Shown here one piece after another: positions 16,597-26,028 of a stretch of DNA of 64,000 bases (its first letter is position 1; each line of letters begins with the position of its first letter). A program made the translations under genes and the position numbers. The notes beneath the pieces were generated by a model. It searched no databases, had not been told where the DNA came from, and saw only the letters and a program-made list of their open reading frames with translations. This DNA is from Flavimaribacter sp039888615 (GTDB taxonomy: Bacteria; Pseudomonadota; Alphaproteobacteria; Rhizobiales; Rhizobiaceae), in NCBI GenBank assembly GCA_039888615.1, contig JBDQQS010000001.1; one strand, given 5' to 3'.

Positions 16597-17421
16597 TCAG
16601 GTTGCGTGGAACACGAAGGACCGCATGGAAACTGACCCGAGATCGATCGTGTCTGTCATGAAAGTCAGTTCGTCGCGGCCATCCGAAGCGCCAACGACCG
16701 TCAAGGCCGGCAGGTAGTGGTCGACGGATGGATGCGCCATGGGAAGCAATGATCCCAAGTGCTGGCGATCCGCCAGCGGGGCGATATCGCGATTGGCGAG
16801 ATGGTTTGCGAACATGCTGTCGAACTCCAGGGCGAAATCCTGGGGGGCGCCGCCGGGGCGCATGGCGCGCAGATTATGAACGATGTTGCCTGATCCGAGG
16901 ATCAATACGCCGCGATCTCGCAGCTCTGAAAGCGCGCGTCCGACGCGAAGCTGATGATCGAGGCCGCTCGTCATGTCGATCGAGATCTGGAACACCGGCA
17001 CGTCCGCGCCGGGATAGAGAAACTTCAACACGGTCCAGGCGCCGTGATCCAGGCCCCATGTCTCGTCTTCCTGCGCGTGATGGCTCGACAGAAGCGTGAC
17101 CACCTCGCGGGCGAGGTCGGGCGCTCCCTGCGCCGGATAATTCTGGCGGTAGAGTTCTTCCGGGAAGCCGTAGAAGTCGTGGATTGTCCGCGGCATCTGC
17201 GAAACGTCGACCAGCGTCGCGCCGCTGGTCATCCAGTGGGCGGAGACAACAAGGATGGCCTTTGGCCGGGGAAGCGTCCTGCCCAGTTCGGACCAGGCGC
17301 GGCTGAAGGCAGTGTCCTCGATGGCGTTCATCGGACTGCCATGGCCGAGGAACACCAGCGGCATCCGGTCGGATGGCGACAGGCGGTCGCGCAGGTTTTG
17401 CAATTGGTTGGCGATGCTCAT
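16597..17421 (-). CDS. ygiD: Extradiol ring-cleavage dioxygenase, YgiD/DODA type
   Basis: 274 residues of the LigB-like class III extradiol dioxygenases. The expected metal-binding histidines are visible in FLGHGSPMNA, SAHWMTSG, GSGNIVHNLR and the HPSVDHYLP segment. E. coli YgiD opens the ring of DOPA at the 4,5 position; the natural substrate in most bacteria is uncertain. It lies 53 bases downstream of the doxX-like gene on the same strand, and a LysR regulator is divergent from that gene, so all three probably form one aromatic-compound-responsive unit. Confidence 0.9.
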   Translation of the reverse strand: MSIANQLQNLRDRLSPSDRMPLVFLGHGSPMNAIEDTAFSRAWSELGRTLPRPKAILVVSAHWMTSGATLVDVSQMPRTIHDFYGFPEELYRQNYPAQGAPDLAREVVTLLSSHHAQEDETWGLDHGAWTVLKFLYPGADVPVFQISIDMTSGLDHQLRVGRALSELRDRGVLILGSGNIVHNLRAMRPGGAPQDFALEFDSMFANHLANRDIAPLADRQHLGSLLPMAHPSVDHYLPALTVVGASDGRDELTFMTDTIDLGSVSMRSFVFHAT

Positions 17422-17474
17422 GACGCTACTCCCTGGTCAGGCAGGCAGGGCCGCCGGTATGGCGGCCCGTTCGT

Positions 17475-17897
17475 TCAGGCGAATTTGCCGAGGCTCTTTT
17501 CGACGACCGGCAAGCGCAGAGCGAATGCGCCCGCGCCAAGCAGGCCGATCGCAACCTGAGCGGCAGCCCAGAAAATCGGATATTCCCATCCGCCGCCCTG
17601 AGCGGAGAAGCTCCAGCCATTGCCGGCATGGGCCCAGGCTGCGCCGAGCAGTACCAAAACGAGAGGCATGGAGACAAGCCGTGTGGCCACGCCGAGGATC
17701 AGGGCCAGGCCGCCGCCGACTTCGGCGAGGATGGTCAGGTAGGCGATAATCGCCGGCAGGCCGAGGCTTTCGAAGAAGCCGACGGTTCCGGGAATGGTGA
17801 AAACGAAGACCTTCGTGAGGCCGTGGGCGAGAAACAGGATGCCGCTGGTGACGCGCAGGATGAATGCTGCGTAGTCGGCATTCGTAGGGGAGTTCAT
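17475..17897 (-). CDS. DoxX family membrane protein
   Basis: 140 residues with four hydrophobic helices; the first contains RVTSGILFLAHGLTKVF and the second ILAEVGGGLALILG, matching the DoxX family. Members are small inner-membrane proteins of poorly known function, often next to oxidoreductases or dioxygenases and controlled by LysR- or MarR-type regulators. First gene of a probable two-gene operon with ygiD. Confidence 0.88.
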   Translation of the reverse strand: MNSPTNADYAAFILRVTSGILFLAHGLTKVFVFTIPGTVGFFESLGLPAIIAYLTILAEVGGGLALILGVATRLVSMPLVLVLLGAAWAHAGNGWSFSAQGGGWEYPIFWAAAQVAIGLLGAGAFALRLPVVEKSLGKFA

Positions 17898-17993
17898 GTC
17901 CGGTGTCCTTTCGGGATGGCGTGGGTTTTGGTCCAGCGTGAAAGTAGGTCTTGCAAGCTTTCAACAAAATAGAGATTTTATTCAATGACTATC

Positions 17994-18014
17994 TCCAATA
18001 CGTTCTCAATTGGA
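17994..18014. promoter_or_regulatory. Candidate LysR operator
   Basis: TCCAAT (17994-17999) and ATTGGA (18009-18014) form an inverted repeat with a 9-base spacer, ending six bases before the regulator ATG in the divergent gap. Position and symmetry fit an autorepression site of the LysR protein. Confidence 0.4.
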
Positions 18015-18019
18015 ATGAC

Positions 18020-18916
18020 ATGGACACCACCGACGTACTCAGGGCCTTCGTGGCGACAGCGCAGACAGGCTCCTTTACGGCCGCTGCCGAGCAACTTGGC
18101 GTATCCAACCGGCTGACCTCGAAATACGTCGCCGAACTGGAGGCGCGGCTGGGCGTGCGGCTTTTGCAGAGAACCACCCGTCGGGTGGGGCTCACGCCCG
18201 CGGGCGAGGAACTGTTGGCGCGGGCGCCGGCCGTGCTCGATGATCTCGACGATCTGCTTGCCGGCGTCGCCGACAGTTCGCGCGGGTTCTCCGGCGTCAT
18301 CCGCATATCCGCCCCGGTCACTTTCGGAGAAATCTATGTGAGCGGGATGCTCGCGCGTTTTGGCGAGAAGAATCCCGCTCTGCGCTTCGACTTGCGGCTG
18401 AACGACCGCTATGCGGATCTCGCAAGCGAAGGGATCGACCTGGCCATTCGCATCGGGCAGTCGGAGATGCTGTCGCTGAAGGCGCGCAAACTCGGGGAAT
18501 TTCATTCGATGCTGGTGGCGAGCCCCGCCTATGTCGCCTCGCACGGCGCGCCGACGACGCCGGATGACCTGCAGGCGCATGCGTGTATTCTGGACAGCAA
18601 TCGGCGCTCGCCCCGTCGCTGGACGTTTCGCCGGGACGATATCGAGCACACCGTCAGCGTTGAAGGCCAGTTCCAGGTGAATTCGGCGCGCGTTGCCGTC
18701 GATCTGGCAATCGACGGGCTTGGGATCGCCTATGCGCCCCGTTTCGCGCTCTACGACGCCCTGGCGACGGGAAGCCTTGTGCCGTTGCTTGCCGAGTATA
18801 CGGGAACGACGGGCCCGGTCAGCGCGGTCTACCTGGAGGGACGCACGCTGCCGCGCAAGATCCGCGCGCTGATCGATTTCGCCCTGGAGGACATCCGCTC
18901 GGCGGACATCCTCTAA
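18020..18916 (+). CDS. LysR family transcriptional regulator
   Basis: 298 residues from the ATG at 18020 (MDTTDVL), where the conserved N-terminal helix-turn-helix begins: FVATAQTGSFTAAAEQLGVSNRLTSKYVAELEARLG. The C-terminal effector-binding domain starts near residue 90 (GVIRISAPVTFGE). An in-frame start 23 codons upstream adds sequence unlike the family. Divergent from doxX-ygiD, which it most likely controls; the inducer is unknown. Confidence 0.9.
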   Translation: MDTTDVLRAFVATAQTGSFTAAAEQLGVSNRLTSKYVAELEARLGVRLLQRTTRRVGLTPAGEELLARAPAVLDDLDDLLAGVADSSRGFSGVIRISAPVTFGEIYVSGMLARFGEKNPALRFDLRLNDRYADLASEGIDLAIRIGQSEMLSLKARKLGEFHSMLVASPAYVASHGAPTTPDDLQAHACILDSNRRSPRRWTFRRDDIEHTVSVEGQFQVNSARVAVDLAIDGLGIAYAPRFALYDALATGSLVPLLAEYTGTTGPVSAVYLEGRTLPRKIRALIDFALEDIRSADIL

Positions 18917-18973
18917 GATAAACTTTCAAATGTGAGCAAACGCGGGTGTTGTCGGAGACTGCCCAATTGGCTT

Positions 18974-19345
18974 CTAAAGGAGCTCTCCGACATCAATGCG
19001 ATTGCCGTCATGATCGGCGAACACGAAGGCCCTGAGACCGTAGTCCTTGTTCTCCAGTTTCCGGATGATGCGAAAACCGTGTTCCTGGCATCGACGACAG
19101 GTCTCCGCTGCGTCGGAAACCATCATGTGCGCTATATTGAAAGGAGGCGCCCGGTGCGTTTTTTGCAGCGTCAGATGAATTTCGGCGTCGTCTTTCTTGA
19201 GAATCACGAAGCCGACCGGATTGCCGTTTTCAAACGTCTTTTCGAAGCCGAAAACGTCGCGATAGGAATCGCAGGATTTCCGGATATCGCTGACCGGAAG
19301 CGTAACGGCGACGCGTCCGAGTTTGAGAGTGGTTGAGGAGGACAT
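18974..19345 (-). CDS. VOC family protein (glyoxalase/bleomycin-resistance fold)
   Basis: 123 residues with two beta-alpha-beta-beta-beta modules: VAVTLPVSDIRKSCDSYRDVFGF at the N-terminus and AFVFADHDGNRIDVGELL at the C-terminus. Such proteins are usually metal-dependent lyases, dioxygenases or binding proteins; only some metal-ligand positions are recognisable, so the activity is undefined. The start at 19345 is the first Met of the conserved fold, but neither it nor an upstream in-frame ATG at 19405 has a good ribosome site. Confidence 0.82.
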   Translation of the reverse strand: MSSSTTLKLGRVAVTLPVSDIRKSCDSYRDVFGFEKTFENGNPVGFVILKKDDAEIHLTLQKTHRAPPFNIAHMMVSDAAETCRRCQEHGFRIIRKLENKDYGLRAFVFADHDGNRIDVGELL

Positions 19346-19448
19346 GACAAGCCCGTTCTGCTGGAGGTGAAGCGCGCGCAGCACGGACGTTGCCGAAATC
19401 TGCATTTGCCTGTCACTGGTCAGGGCGGCGCCTGCGCCCGACGTTAGC

Positions 19449-19477
19449 GAACCCGGCCGAGGGGATCAACCGGGTTC
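19449..19477 (-). terminator. Hairpin downstream of the FMN-barrel gene
   Basis: GAACCCGG (19449-19456) and CCGGGTTC (19470-19477) form an 8-bp stem, 9 bases after the stop of the minus-strand pyridoxamine-oxidase-like gene. A plausible factor-assisted terminator; no T-run. Confidence 0.4.
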
Positions 19478-19486
19478 GTCGTCGTT

Positions 19487-20143
19487 TCACGGACGCGCGA
19501 AAGAAAATACGTGGTCGGGAATTGCAACGCCTTTCAGATTGCGCGGATCCGCCTCCGGGCGCTTCATGGCGTGGACAAGCGGCAAGACGCCTGCCCATAT
19601 CGGGAGCTCGTAGTCTTCCTCGTCATCAATTGGGCCGCCGGTTCTCACCTTTGCAGAGGCCTCTTCGATCGGCATGCCGAGGATCGTGGTCGCCTTCAGT
19701 TCCTGGTCGGTCATGGGCCGAAGCATGTCCCAACGTCCCGGGAAAAGCTGCTCGAGAAAAGTGTGGAGCTTTTCCTTCTTTTCGTCGACGTCGGTGACCT
19801 TGGTTCCATGGCCGTAGATCATGACGGAGCGATAGTTGGCGGAGTGATGCATGGCGGAACGCGCCAGCACCATGCCGTCGAGCAAGGAAACGGTAAGGCA
19901 GACGTCATGGCCGTTGCTGTTTTTCAGCGCGCGGCTGGCGCTCGACCCGTGCCAATAGACGTGATCGCCCTCTCTCCAGTGGATCGTCGGCGTGACGGCA
20001 GGCTTTCCGTCGACCAGGTATCCGACATGGCAAAGCGACGTGGCGTCGAGGATCGAGTTGATCGTTTCGCGATCAAAATCGCCGCGCTTGTGACTGCGCC
20101 TGAGACGGGTTCGCGGCGTTTGTTCGAGTTGTTCCGTGGTCAT
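19487..20143 (-). CDS. Pyridoxamine 5'-phosphate oxidase-like FMN-binding protein
   Basis: 218 residues of the FMN-binding split-barrel fold. After an N-terminal helix, strands with CHVGYLVDGKPAVTPTIHWREGDHVYWHGSSASR correspond to the flavin-binding core. It is not a canonical PdxH by sequence; members of this group include flavin reductases and F420/FMN enzymes. It is transcribed divergently from a MocR-type regulator with a 94-base gap containing repeated CCAAT half-sites. This arrangement suggests it is the regulator's target and perhaps acts on a B6 vitamer or amine. Confidence 0.85.
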   Translation of the reverse strand: MTTEQLEQTPRTRLRRSHKRGDFDRETINSILDATSLCHVGYLVDGKPAVTPTIHWREGDHVYWHGSSASRALKNSNGHDVCLTVSLLDGMVLARSAMHHSANYRSVMIYGHGTKVTDVDEKKEKLHTFLEQLFPGRWDMLRPMTDQELKATTILGMPIEEASAKVRTGGPIDDEEDYELPIWAGVLPLVHAMKRPEADPRNLKGVAIPDHVFSFARP

Positions 20144-20188
20144 GGGTTTGCACCTGAATAATTCGTTCTGATTGCCGGATAGCGAAAA

Positions 20189-20240
20189 ATTGGTATAAAA
20201 AAAATATCCAATTAGTGAAAAAGATATCAGTCCAATTATG
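20189..20240. promoter_or_regulatory. Candidate MocR operator in the divergent gap
   Basis: ATTGG (20189-20193) and CCAAT (20208-20212) form an inverted repeat. A second CCAATTA (20232-20238) repeats the right half directly and runs into the regulator's ATG at 20238. Combined inverted and direct half-sites are typical of MocR/PdxR binding regions. Confidence 0.45.
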
Positions 20241-21653
20241 CAAACCGAGATCAGCTACGGAAAATCCGCGCCTCTGTTCGAGCAGGTTTATGAATCGCTT
20301 GGACGGCAGATCATGTCGGGAGAAATGGCGTCCGGCGCGCGTCTTCCGCCATCGCGCGAACTGGCGCGCGAACTTGGCGTTTCGCGATCGACCATCGTTT
20401 CCGCCTATGATCAACTGGCGGCGGAAGGCTATATCCGGGCGCGGCAGGGGTCCGGTTATTACGTGTGCGACATCGAGCCGGTGCGGCCGCCGGATGCGCA
20501 TGGTCAGGTCCTCCCTGCATTTCGGCCGGAACCTGCGCAAACACGACCTCTGCATCCGCGCCCGTTCACGCCGGGTGTTCCGGACATGCGCCTTTTTCCG
20601 CATGCGAAGTGGGCGCGGCACCTGTCGCGGACGGCGAAACAGTCCGCCGAGGCGATGCTTGCTGAAGAGGACGGGTTCGGGCACCCGAGGCTGCGCGCCG
20701 CGATTGCCGGGCATCTCGCGTCCTGGCGGGGCATTGCGGCCGACCCCGAGCGTATATTGATTACCGCCGGCGCCGGCGACGCGCTGGATCTGTCCTTGCG
20801 GGTTCTGGCTTCGCCGGGCGACGGGATCGGGCTCGAACGACCAGGTTACAGGCCAATGCTAAACCTGGCGCAACTCTACAATCTTCGTCCTGAATGGCTC
20901 GATGTCGAGGAAGAGGGCGCCGCATTGCCCGGCGAGGCGGCGAGGATGAAGACCATCATCTTGACGCCATCTCACCAGTTTCCCTTGGGCGGAGCGATGT
21001 CGACCGGCAGACGACTGGCGTTTCTGCAATACGCCGCGCGCAACAACAGCCTTGTTATTGAGGATGATTTCGACAGCGAATTTCGTTTCGCGGGCCGCCC
21101 CATTCCCGCAATGGCGTCGCTGGATGACGGCAGGCGGGTGGTCTATGTCGGCAGCTTTTCCAAGATATTCTCGTCCGGCCTGAAGATTGGTTTCATGGTG
21201 TTGCCTGAACATCTCGTCAGCGATTTCAATACGGCCTTGCGCAAATACGGGTCGCGCGCATCTGTTGCGCCGCAATTGCCGCTGGCGACCTTCATTGAGG
21301 AGGGAGAGTTCCATCGCCATATACGACGGATGCGTCGCATCTACGGCGAACGACGCGAGGCGTTCGTCGGGATGCTGCACAAGGAACTGGAAAATGCGGC
21401 GCGCTTTTCCGACAATCCGGCGGGCATGCAGATCGCCCTTGAACTGGCCGACGGCGTGGACGATGTTCGCCTGTCGAAAGCGGCGCAGGCGGCAGGCGTC
21501 GCGTGTTCGCCGCTCTCGACCTACTATGACGGGCCGCGCCGGAAACAGGGGCTCCTGACCGGCTTTAGCGCCTTTTCACCGGAAGAAATGGAAGAACCGC
21601 TGAAGCGGCTTGCGGCGCTGATCCGCGAGGCGGTTACTGCTTCATCGGAATAA
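20238..21653 (+). CDS. MocR/PdxR-type regulator (GntR helix-turn-helix fused to an aminotransferase fold)
   Basis: 471 residues. A winged helix occupies about residues 10-78 (LPPSRELARELGVSRSTIVSAYDQLAAEGY). A fold-type I aminotransferase domain follows, with the PLP-binding lysine in YVGSFSKIFSSGLKIG and the Asp of the cofactor pocket in VIEDDFDSEF. MocR proteins sense PLP or a PLP-amino acid adduct and commonly control B6 or amino-acid genes. The tail overlaps the convergent PaaK-like gene by 20 bases. Confidence 0.93.
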   Translation: MQTEISYGKSAPLFEQVYESLGRQIMSGEMASGARLPPSRELARELGVSRSTIVSAYDQLAAEGYIRARQGSGYYVCDIEPVRPPDAHGQVLPAFRPEPAQTRPLHPRPFTPGVPDMRLFPHAKWARHLSRTAKQSAEAMLAEEDGFGHPRLRAAIAGHLASWRGIAADPERILITAGAGDALDLSLRVLASPGDGIGLERPGYRPMLNLAQLYNLRPEWLDVEEEGAALPGEAARMKTIILTPSHQFPLGGAMSTGRRLAFLQYAARNNSLVIEDDFDSEFRFAGRPIPAMASLDDGRRVVYVGSFSKIFSSGLKIGFMVLPEHLVSDFNTALRKYGSRASVAPQLPLATFIEEGEFHRHIRRMRRIYGERREAFVGMLHKELENAARFSDNPAGMQIALELADGVDDVRLSKAAQAAGVACSPLSTYYDGPRRKQGLLTGFSAFSPEEMEEPLKRLAALIREAVTASSE

Positions 21654-23016
21654 AGCGTTTCAGCTTGCCGGTTTCGGCGTGTCTTATTAGGGACTCGACA
21701 ACGTCCAACTCGATGTCAGGGTCTTTAAGCCCGGCTGTTTTCAACTCTTCCGATATGTCGCGTTTCAGAAGGCCGAGATCGAGTTCACCGCGCGTTATAA
21801 TGCGGATCGCGGCGCCGTTCTGCGTCTGCTGCACCTGATATTGCTCGATCATCGGATGTTGGCCGAGCGGAGTTCTGAATACCAGCGGATGGACGGACAC
21901 GCCTGCGGGATACCGGAAGGCGTCGTCGCTGCGTCCCTTGACCTCCCTGATGAGGGGAAAGGCGGCGCCGCAACTGCACGGCTGATCCGACGGAATGGCG
22001 ATATCCGTGAGTTCGTAGCGAATGATCGGCTGAACACGGTTGAACAGCGAGGTCACGAGAACCTTTGCGATTTCATCCGGATCTCTGGTCGGCCTGTCGT
22101 CGGCATCGACGAATTCGGTAATGATCACATCGTCGGACATATGCATGCCTTCGTGGCGGTCGCATTCAATGCCGACATGCCCAACCTCAACGCAGCCCCA
22201 CATGTTGTTGATGTCGATGCCCCAGGCTTGCCTGGCCGCCTCGCGCGCTTCCGGCATCAGCGGTTCGGAATTGGTGGCGATATGCCTTGGTCTGATCTTG
22301 AGTCGTCCGGCGAGCGCTTCTCCCGCCAGTTCCTGCAGCGATGAAGCGAAACAGTTGATGTGCGTCGGCTGCGTCCTGTTCAGTTCATCAACAAGCTGCG
22401 GTATTGGCGTTTGCGCCGGAAACCAGTGAATATCGGCGTCGGGGTGGGGCGTGACGGAGAACAGAAACGGGCTGCCATGCACGATCTCGCCGGCTTCGAT
22501 GACCGCCAGCACCCTCCTGCCGCTGCTGAAATGCATGGATTCGTCGCGATACTGGTATCGGAACGTGACGCAGGCGATCTCGATGAATTCGTTCCAGCCC
22601 CAGACGAAGACGCCGCGGGAACCGGATGACCCGCCGGTCGCAAACACCTCGTAATCGTCGAGATAGTAGTAATCCTTCGTGCGGCCGCGCAATTTGTCCT
22701 GGATGTGGGCGTTGCAGCCTTCCAGGGTCAGTCTCTTGTCGGTGACGATTGCGTCCCAGTTCGACATCACGTCGGATTTCGTCATCACCGGAATGTCGTG
22801 AAGCGTGTTCTCCGTCATCGTTTCAGGATCGATGTCCGCCAGCCTTTCAGCGTACCAGGAAGAATGCGATTTGGCCCATGCGACGGTCTCTCGAAGGCGA
22901 ACTTGCCGCTCTCTTACTATCTGTTCGGCGGACCAGCCGAGCCGTGCGACATGCTCCGGCAAGCGACTGGCGATTGCAAGAAGATGCGCGCGCCGTTTCG
23001 GACTGTTGATGATCAT
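21634..23016 (-). CDS. Phenylacetate-CoA ligase (PaaK)-like adenylate-forming enzyme
   Basis: 460 residues. The nucleotide-binding loop FATGGSSGSRGVFVW lies near residue 120; WGCVEVGHVGIECD and RYELTD are the later adenylation motifs. A CSCG pair before LIREVKGRSDD is characteristic of the PaaK/F390-synthetase branch. It should activate an organic acid as an adenylate, possibly to a CoA thioester. No other phenylacetate genes are present, so the substrate is unknown. The ATG at 23016 has GGAG six bases upstream and is preferred over an upstream in-frame start at 23070. Confidence 0.82.
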   Translation of the reverse strand: MIINSPKRRAHLLAIASRLPEHVARLGWSAEQIVRERQVRLRETVAWAKSHSSWYAERLADIDPETMTENTLHDIPVMTKSDVMSNWDAIVTDKRLTLEGCNAHIQDKLRGRTKDYYYLDDYEVFATGGSSGSRGVFVWGWNEFIEIACVTFRYQYRDESMHFSSGRRVLAVIEAGEIVHGSPFLFSVTPHPDADIHWFPAQTPIPQLVDELNRTQPTHINCFASSLQELAGEALAGRLKIRPRHIATNSEPLMPEAREAARQAWGIDINNMWGCVEVGHVGIECDRHEGMHMSDDVIITEFVDADDRPTRDPDEIAKVLVTSLFNRVQPIIRYELTDIAIPSDQPCSCGAAFPLIREVKGRSDDAFRYPAGVSVHPLVFRTPLGQHPMIEQYQVQQTQNGAAIRIITRGELDLGLLKRDISEELKTAGLKDPDIELDVVESLIRHAETGKLKRFIPMKQ

Positions 23017-23166
23017 GAGAGGCTCCAGACGCGCGGTATATTGCATGTAGAAAACCGCCAATACCAACACTTTGTGGTTTTTGTCACACCTTAATGAGCA
23101 ACTTTTGGTATACTGCGATAGTAATCTTTAACCGGATTGCAGGCTGCGAACCGCAGGGAGGCGACC

Positions 23167-26028
23167 ATGGCGGACAGCAAAGACGACCTCGATGTGCTGC
23201 GCAGGAAAGTGGCCGCGCTTGCTGCGGCCGAAGGCGCCAAACCGGAAAAGCTCGTCAGGGAAGCGACATCGGCGCAGATAATCGGTGATCCAGCCCTCGG
23301 CCCTTCTCTGGAGTCGTCATTCGGGCAAGTTTCGGAATCAGCGCAACTCGAAGCGGTGATTCGCTGGTCGCGGCCTGTCTTCTGGGTCACGAACGACGCC
23401 GTGGACGATCGATCCGTCGACGCCAACGGGCCCGGCATGCCGGGCCTTATGGAGGCGCTTAACGATCCCTCCAACAGAAGCGACCTGGAACGGGCGTTGC
23501 CTTCCATCGGTCGCATCGAGATTGCCGACAACGCGAATTTCGAATGGGCCGGAACCGGCTGGGTCATCGATTTCGACGGCGCGTCCGACATCGTCGTGAC
23601 GAACGCCCATGTCGCGAAACTGTTCGCCAAGCGCGGCCAGGCGGCCTTCGTGTTCAAGCCGGGCATCCCGAACTTCAATCTTCCACAAAGCGCGAAGATC
23701 GACTTCCGCGAAGAGCTTGGCGGGTCCGTCGCGCGGGAGTTCCCCGTGACAGAGATCATCTGGATTTCCCAGTCGTCGCAACTCGATGTCGCGTTTCTGC
23801 GGGTTTCCAGAAATGCTGGAACGGATCGTCTTTCCGGGCCATTGCCGCTGACGACCGACGCGCAAACCGGAGCAGCGGTCGCCGTCATCGGCTATCCCGG
23901 CGACGATTCGCGCTCCTATGACGCACGCAGGTTCAAGCAGGTGTTCGGCACGGAGTTCGGCATCAAGCGGCTGGCGCTGGGCAGGGTGACCGATCCCGAG
24001 CACGCCTCCATCACACATGACTGTTCGACGCTGCCGGGCAATTCCGGGTCCATCGTCTGGGACCTGAAGCAGAAAAAGGCGATCGGGCTGCATTATGCGG
24101 GCGCGATGTTTCGAAACAACTATGCGGTGCCCGCAGCCGAGCTCGAGAAGCTTGCGCGGCAAAGGCCCTGGCAGGGCGAATCGCCGCGCCCGCCGATGTC
24201 CGTCGACACGGCGAGGCCGCCAATGACAGCCGGGCAGGGCGGCGTGTCTGTCGCGGCGCCCTCCGTTTCGAGCGATGGAGCGATAACCCTGACCGTGCCG
24301 CTGGAAATCACGGTGAAGCTCGGCGGGGCGACGGCGCCGCAAACCGTTGCAAGCGACGCACCGATACGAACGGACAGGCAAAGCGCCGAAGCCGCCGCCA
24401 ACGCTATCCACGCCTATCTTGCGGCCTATCCGGACGACAATCGCATTTTGCAGGTCAACGCCGGCTTCCTTTTCAAGGATGGTCAGCTCAGCGACGATTA
24501 CGGGGTGATCATCGGCGTGCGGCCCGGCGCAAGTCTGGATCTTGCCGCCTACGGTCTGCAGTCGGTGGTGGACGGCGTGGAGGTGGTGGTCGAATACGCC
24601 GATCCGGAGGCTGTTGCTGAAGAGCTGCTGGGCTATTCGGTTGAGGCCTTCACAGACCGACGGGCGCGCTACAGCCGCGACCTTGCCGACCCGCGGTTCA
24701 AACTAGATCCGGTGAGCGACAAGATAAAGATGACGCTTCATGTCAGCCCGGAATGCGGGTGGCCGGTTCTCAGGCAGTTTCTGGCGATCGACGACTACGA
24801 GCAGCTGACAATCGGCATGTATCACATGACCGCGCCGCATGTTGTCGAGGCTATCGAGGACATAGCGGGCCGCCGCCGGTCCCGGATTACTCTGACGCTG
24901 GATCGCCAGCGCGGTGACAAGGCGAAAAATCCCGACGACACTTCAGGCGAGAAGAAGAAGGACGACATCCCTGAACGCGATACGATCAAGTCGCTCGAGA
25001 CGACTATGGAGAAGCGGTTCAAATGGGCGAAAGCCGCGCTTGGCGCGAACAGCCTGTTCGCCCAAGCCTATCACATCAAGGTGGCGGTCTGGACGGACCG
25101 GTTGCGCGGCAACAAGCGGGCCGACAAGGCGTTCTGGCTCTCAAGCGGCAACTGGCAGTCGACCAACCAGGCGAATATCGACAAGCCGTTCGAAAATCTG
25201 ACCTGGCGCGATGTGCGCGACTTCAATCGCGAATGGCACGCCGTTGTCTGGCACGAAGACCTGGCGGCGACCTTTCGGCGTCATCTCGAGCAGGATTACG
25301 TGGATTGTGAAGCGGCGCTGTTGACCGAGAGCGAGACAGTCGGCGCGACGCCGGACGTGCTGGTTCCCGAGGTTGTCGCCGAGCGACCGCCCGAGCCGAC
25401 GCGGTTCCAGGTATTCCCGCCGCTGGAGCTCGATGAGGAGATGACGGTTCAGCCTCTGCTGACGCCGGACAACTACCCCGAGGTCGTGCTGGATCTGGTG
25501 GAAAGCGCGCGTGAAAGGCTGTTGATCGAAAACCAGTCTTTCAACCTTTGGTCAAAGATCGACAAAACGCCGGAGCACTTTCTCGCCATTGCTCGCGCGA
25601 TCAGGAACAAGCAGCAGGACGGCCTCGACGTGCGCATTATCTTCCGCAACCTTTTCGGCAGCGAGAAGACAACGCTGCGCCGCCTGAAGGAATTCGGCAT
25701 GCGCACGGACGCCGACCATATCCGGTACTTCGACACGTGCCACACCAAGGGAATGATCGTCGACGATCACACGGTAATGCTCGGCTCCCAGAACTTCACC
25801 GCAGGGGGGACCGGCCCGAACCGCGACGCGAGCCTCGTCATTCGCAACGCCAAGGCCAACGCCTATTTCGCCTCGCTGTTCGAATATGACTGGAGCGAAC
25901 TCGCCCGCAATCGCTGGCGGGGTGAGGCGGCCTCCGGGGCTGTCCGCTTCGTTACGCCGACAGCAGAGAGCGCAACACCGGCAGGCTATCGCCGCATTTC
26001 GCTTGCCGAATATCTGGGAGAAAGCTGA
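23167..26028 (+). CDS. Trypsin-like serine protease fused to phospholipase D-like domains
   Basis: 953 residues from the ATG at 23167, preceded by GGGAGG. Residues about 60-330 form a trypsin-like protease with a complete triad: His148 (VVTNAHVA), Asp207 (QLDVAFL) and Ser293 (TLPGNSGSIV). A linker and a domain of about 200 residues follow (an ITLTVPLEITVKLGG strand region). Then come two phospholipase D-like halves: the first with HIK in AYHIKVAVW and SSGNWQST, the second with a full HxKxxxxD motif (CHTKGMIVDD) and LGSQNFTAGG. No signal peptide or membrane helix is seen, so it is likely cytoplasmic. It overlaps the next protease gene by one base (TGATG). The combination suggests a cleavage-activated nuclease or lipase effector; this is inference. 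Confidence 0.85.
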   Translation: MADSKDDLDVLRRKVAALAAAEGAKPEKLVREATSAQIIGDPALGPSLESSFGQVSESAQLEAVIRWSRPVFWVTNDAVDDRSVDANGPGMPGLMEALNDPSNRSDLERALPSIGRIEIADNANFEWAGTGWVIDFDGASDIVVTNAHVAKLFAKRGQAAFVFKPGIPNFNLPQSAKIDFREELGGSVAREFPVTEIIWISQSSQLDVAFLRVSRNAGTDRLSGPLPLTTDAQTGAAVAVIGYPGDDSRSYDARRFKQVFGTEFGIKRLALGRVTDPEHASITHDCSTLPGNSGSIVWDLKQKKAIGLHYAGAMFRNNYAVPAAELEKLARQRPWQGESPRPPMSVDTARPPMTAGQGGVSVAAPSVSSDGAITLTVPLEITVKLGGATAPQTVASDAPIRTDRQSAEAAANAIHAYLAAYPDDNRILQVNAGFLFKDGQLSDDYGVIIGVRPGASLDLAAYGLQSVVDGVEVVVEYADPEAVAEELLGYSVEAFTDRRARYSRDLADPRFKLDPVSDKIKMTLHVSPECGWPVLRQFLAIDDYEQLTIGMYHMTAPHVVEAIEDIAGRRRSRITLTLDRQRGDKAKNPDDTSGEKKKDDIPERDTIKSLETTMEKRFKWAKAALGANSLFAQAYHIKVAVWTDRLRGNKRADKAFWLSSGNWQSTNQANIDKPFENLTWRDVRDFNREWHAVVWHEDLAATFRRHLEQDYVDCEAALLTESETVGATPDVLVPEVVAERPPEPTRFQVFPPLELDEEMTVQPLLTPDNYPEVVLDLVESARERLLIENQSFNLWSKIDKTPEHFLAIARAIRNKQQDGLDVRIIFRNLFGSEKTTLRRLKEFGMRTDADHIRYFDTCHTKGMIVDDHTVMLGSQNFTAGGTGPNRDASLVIRNAKANAYFASLFEYDWSELARNRWRGEAASGAVRFVTPTAESATPAGYRRISLAEYLGES

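Noticed and set aside
18932..19336. 134-codon plus-strand frame after the LysR gene
   Set aside because: Antisense to the VOC-family gene whose two modules are recognisable on the minus strand.
23338..24411. 357-codon minus-strand frame opposite the protease fusion
   Set aside because: Shadow of the trypsin-like domain; no domain or ribosome site of its own.
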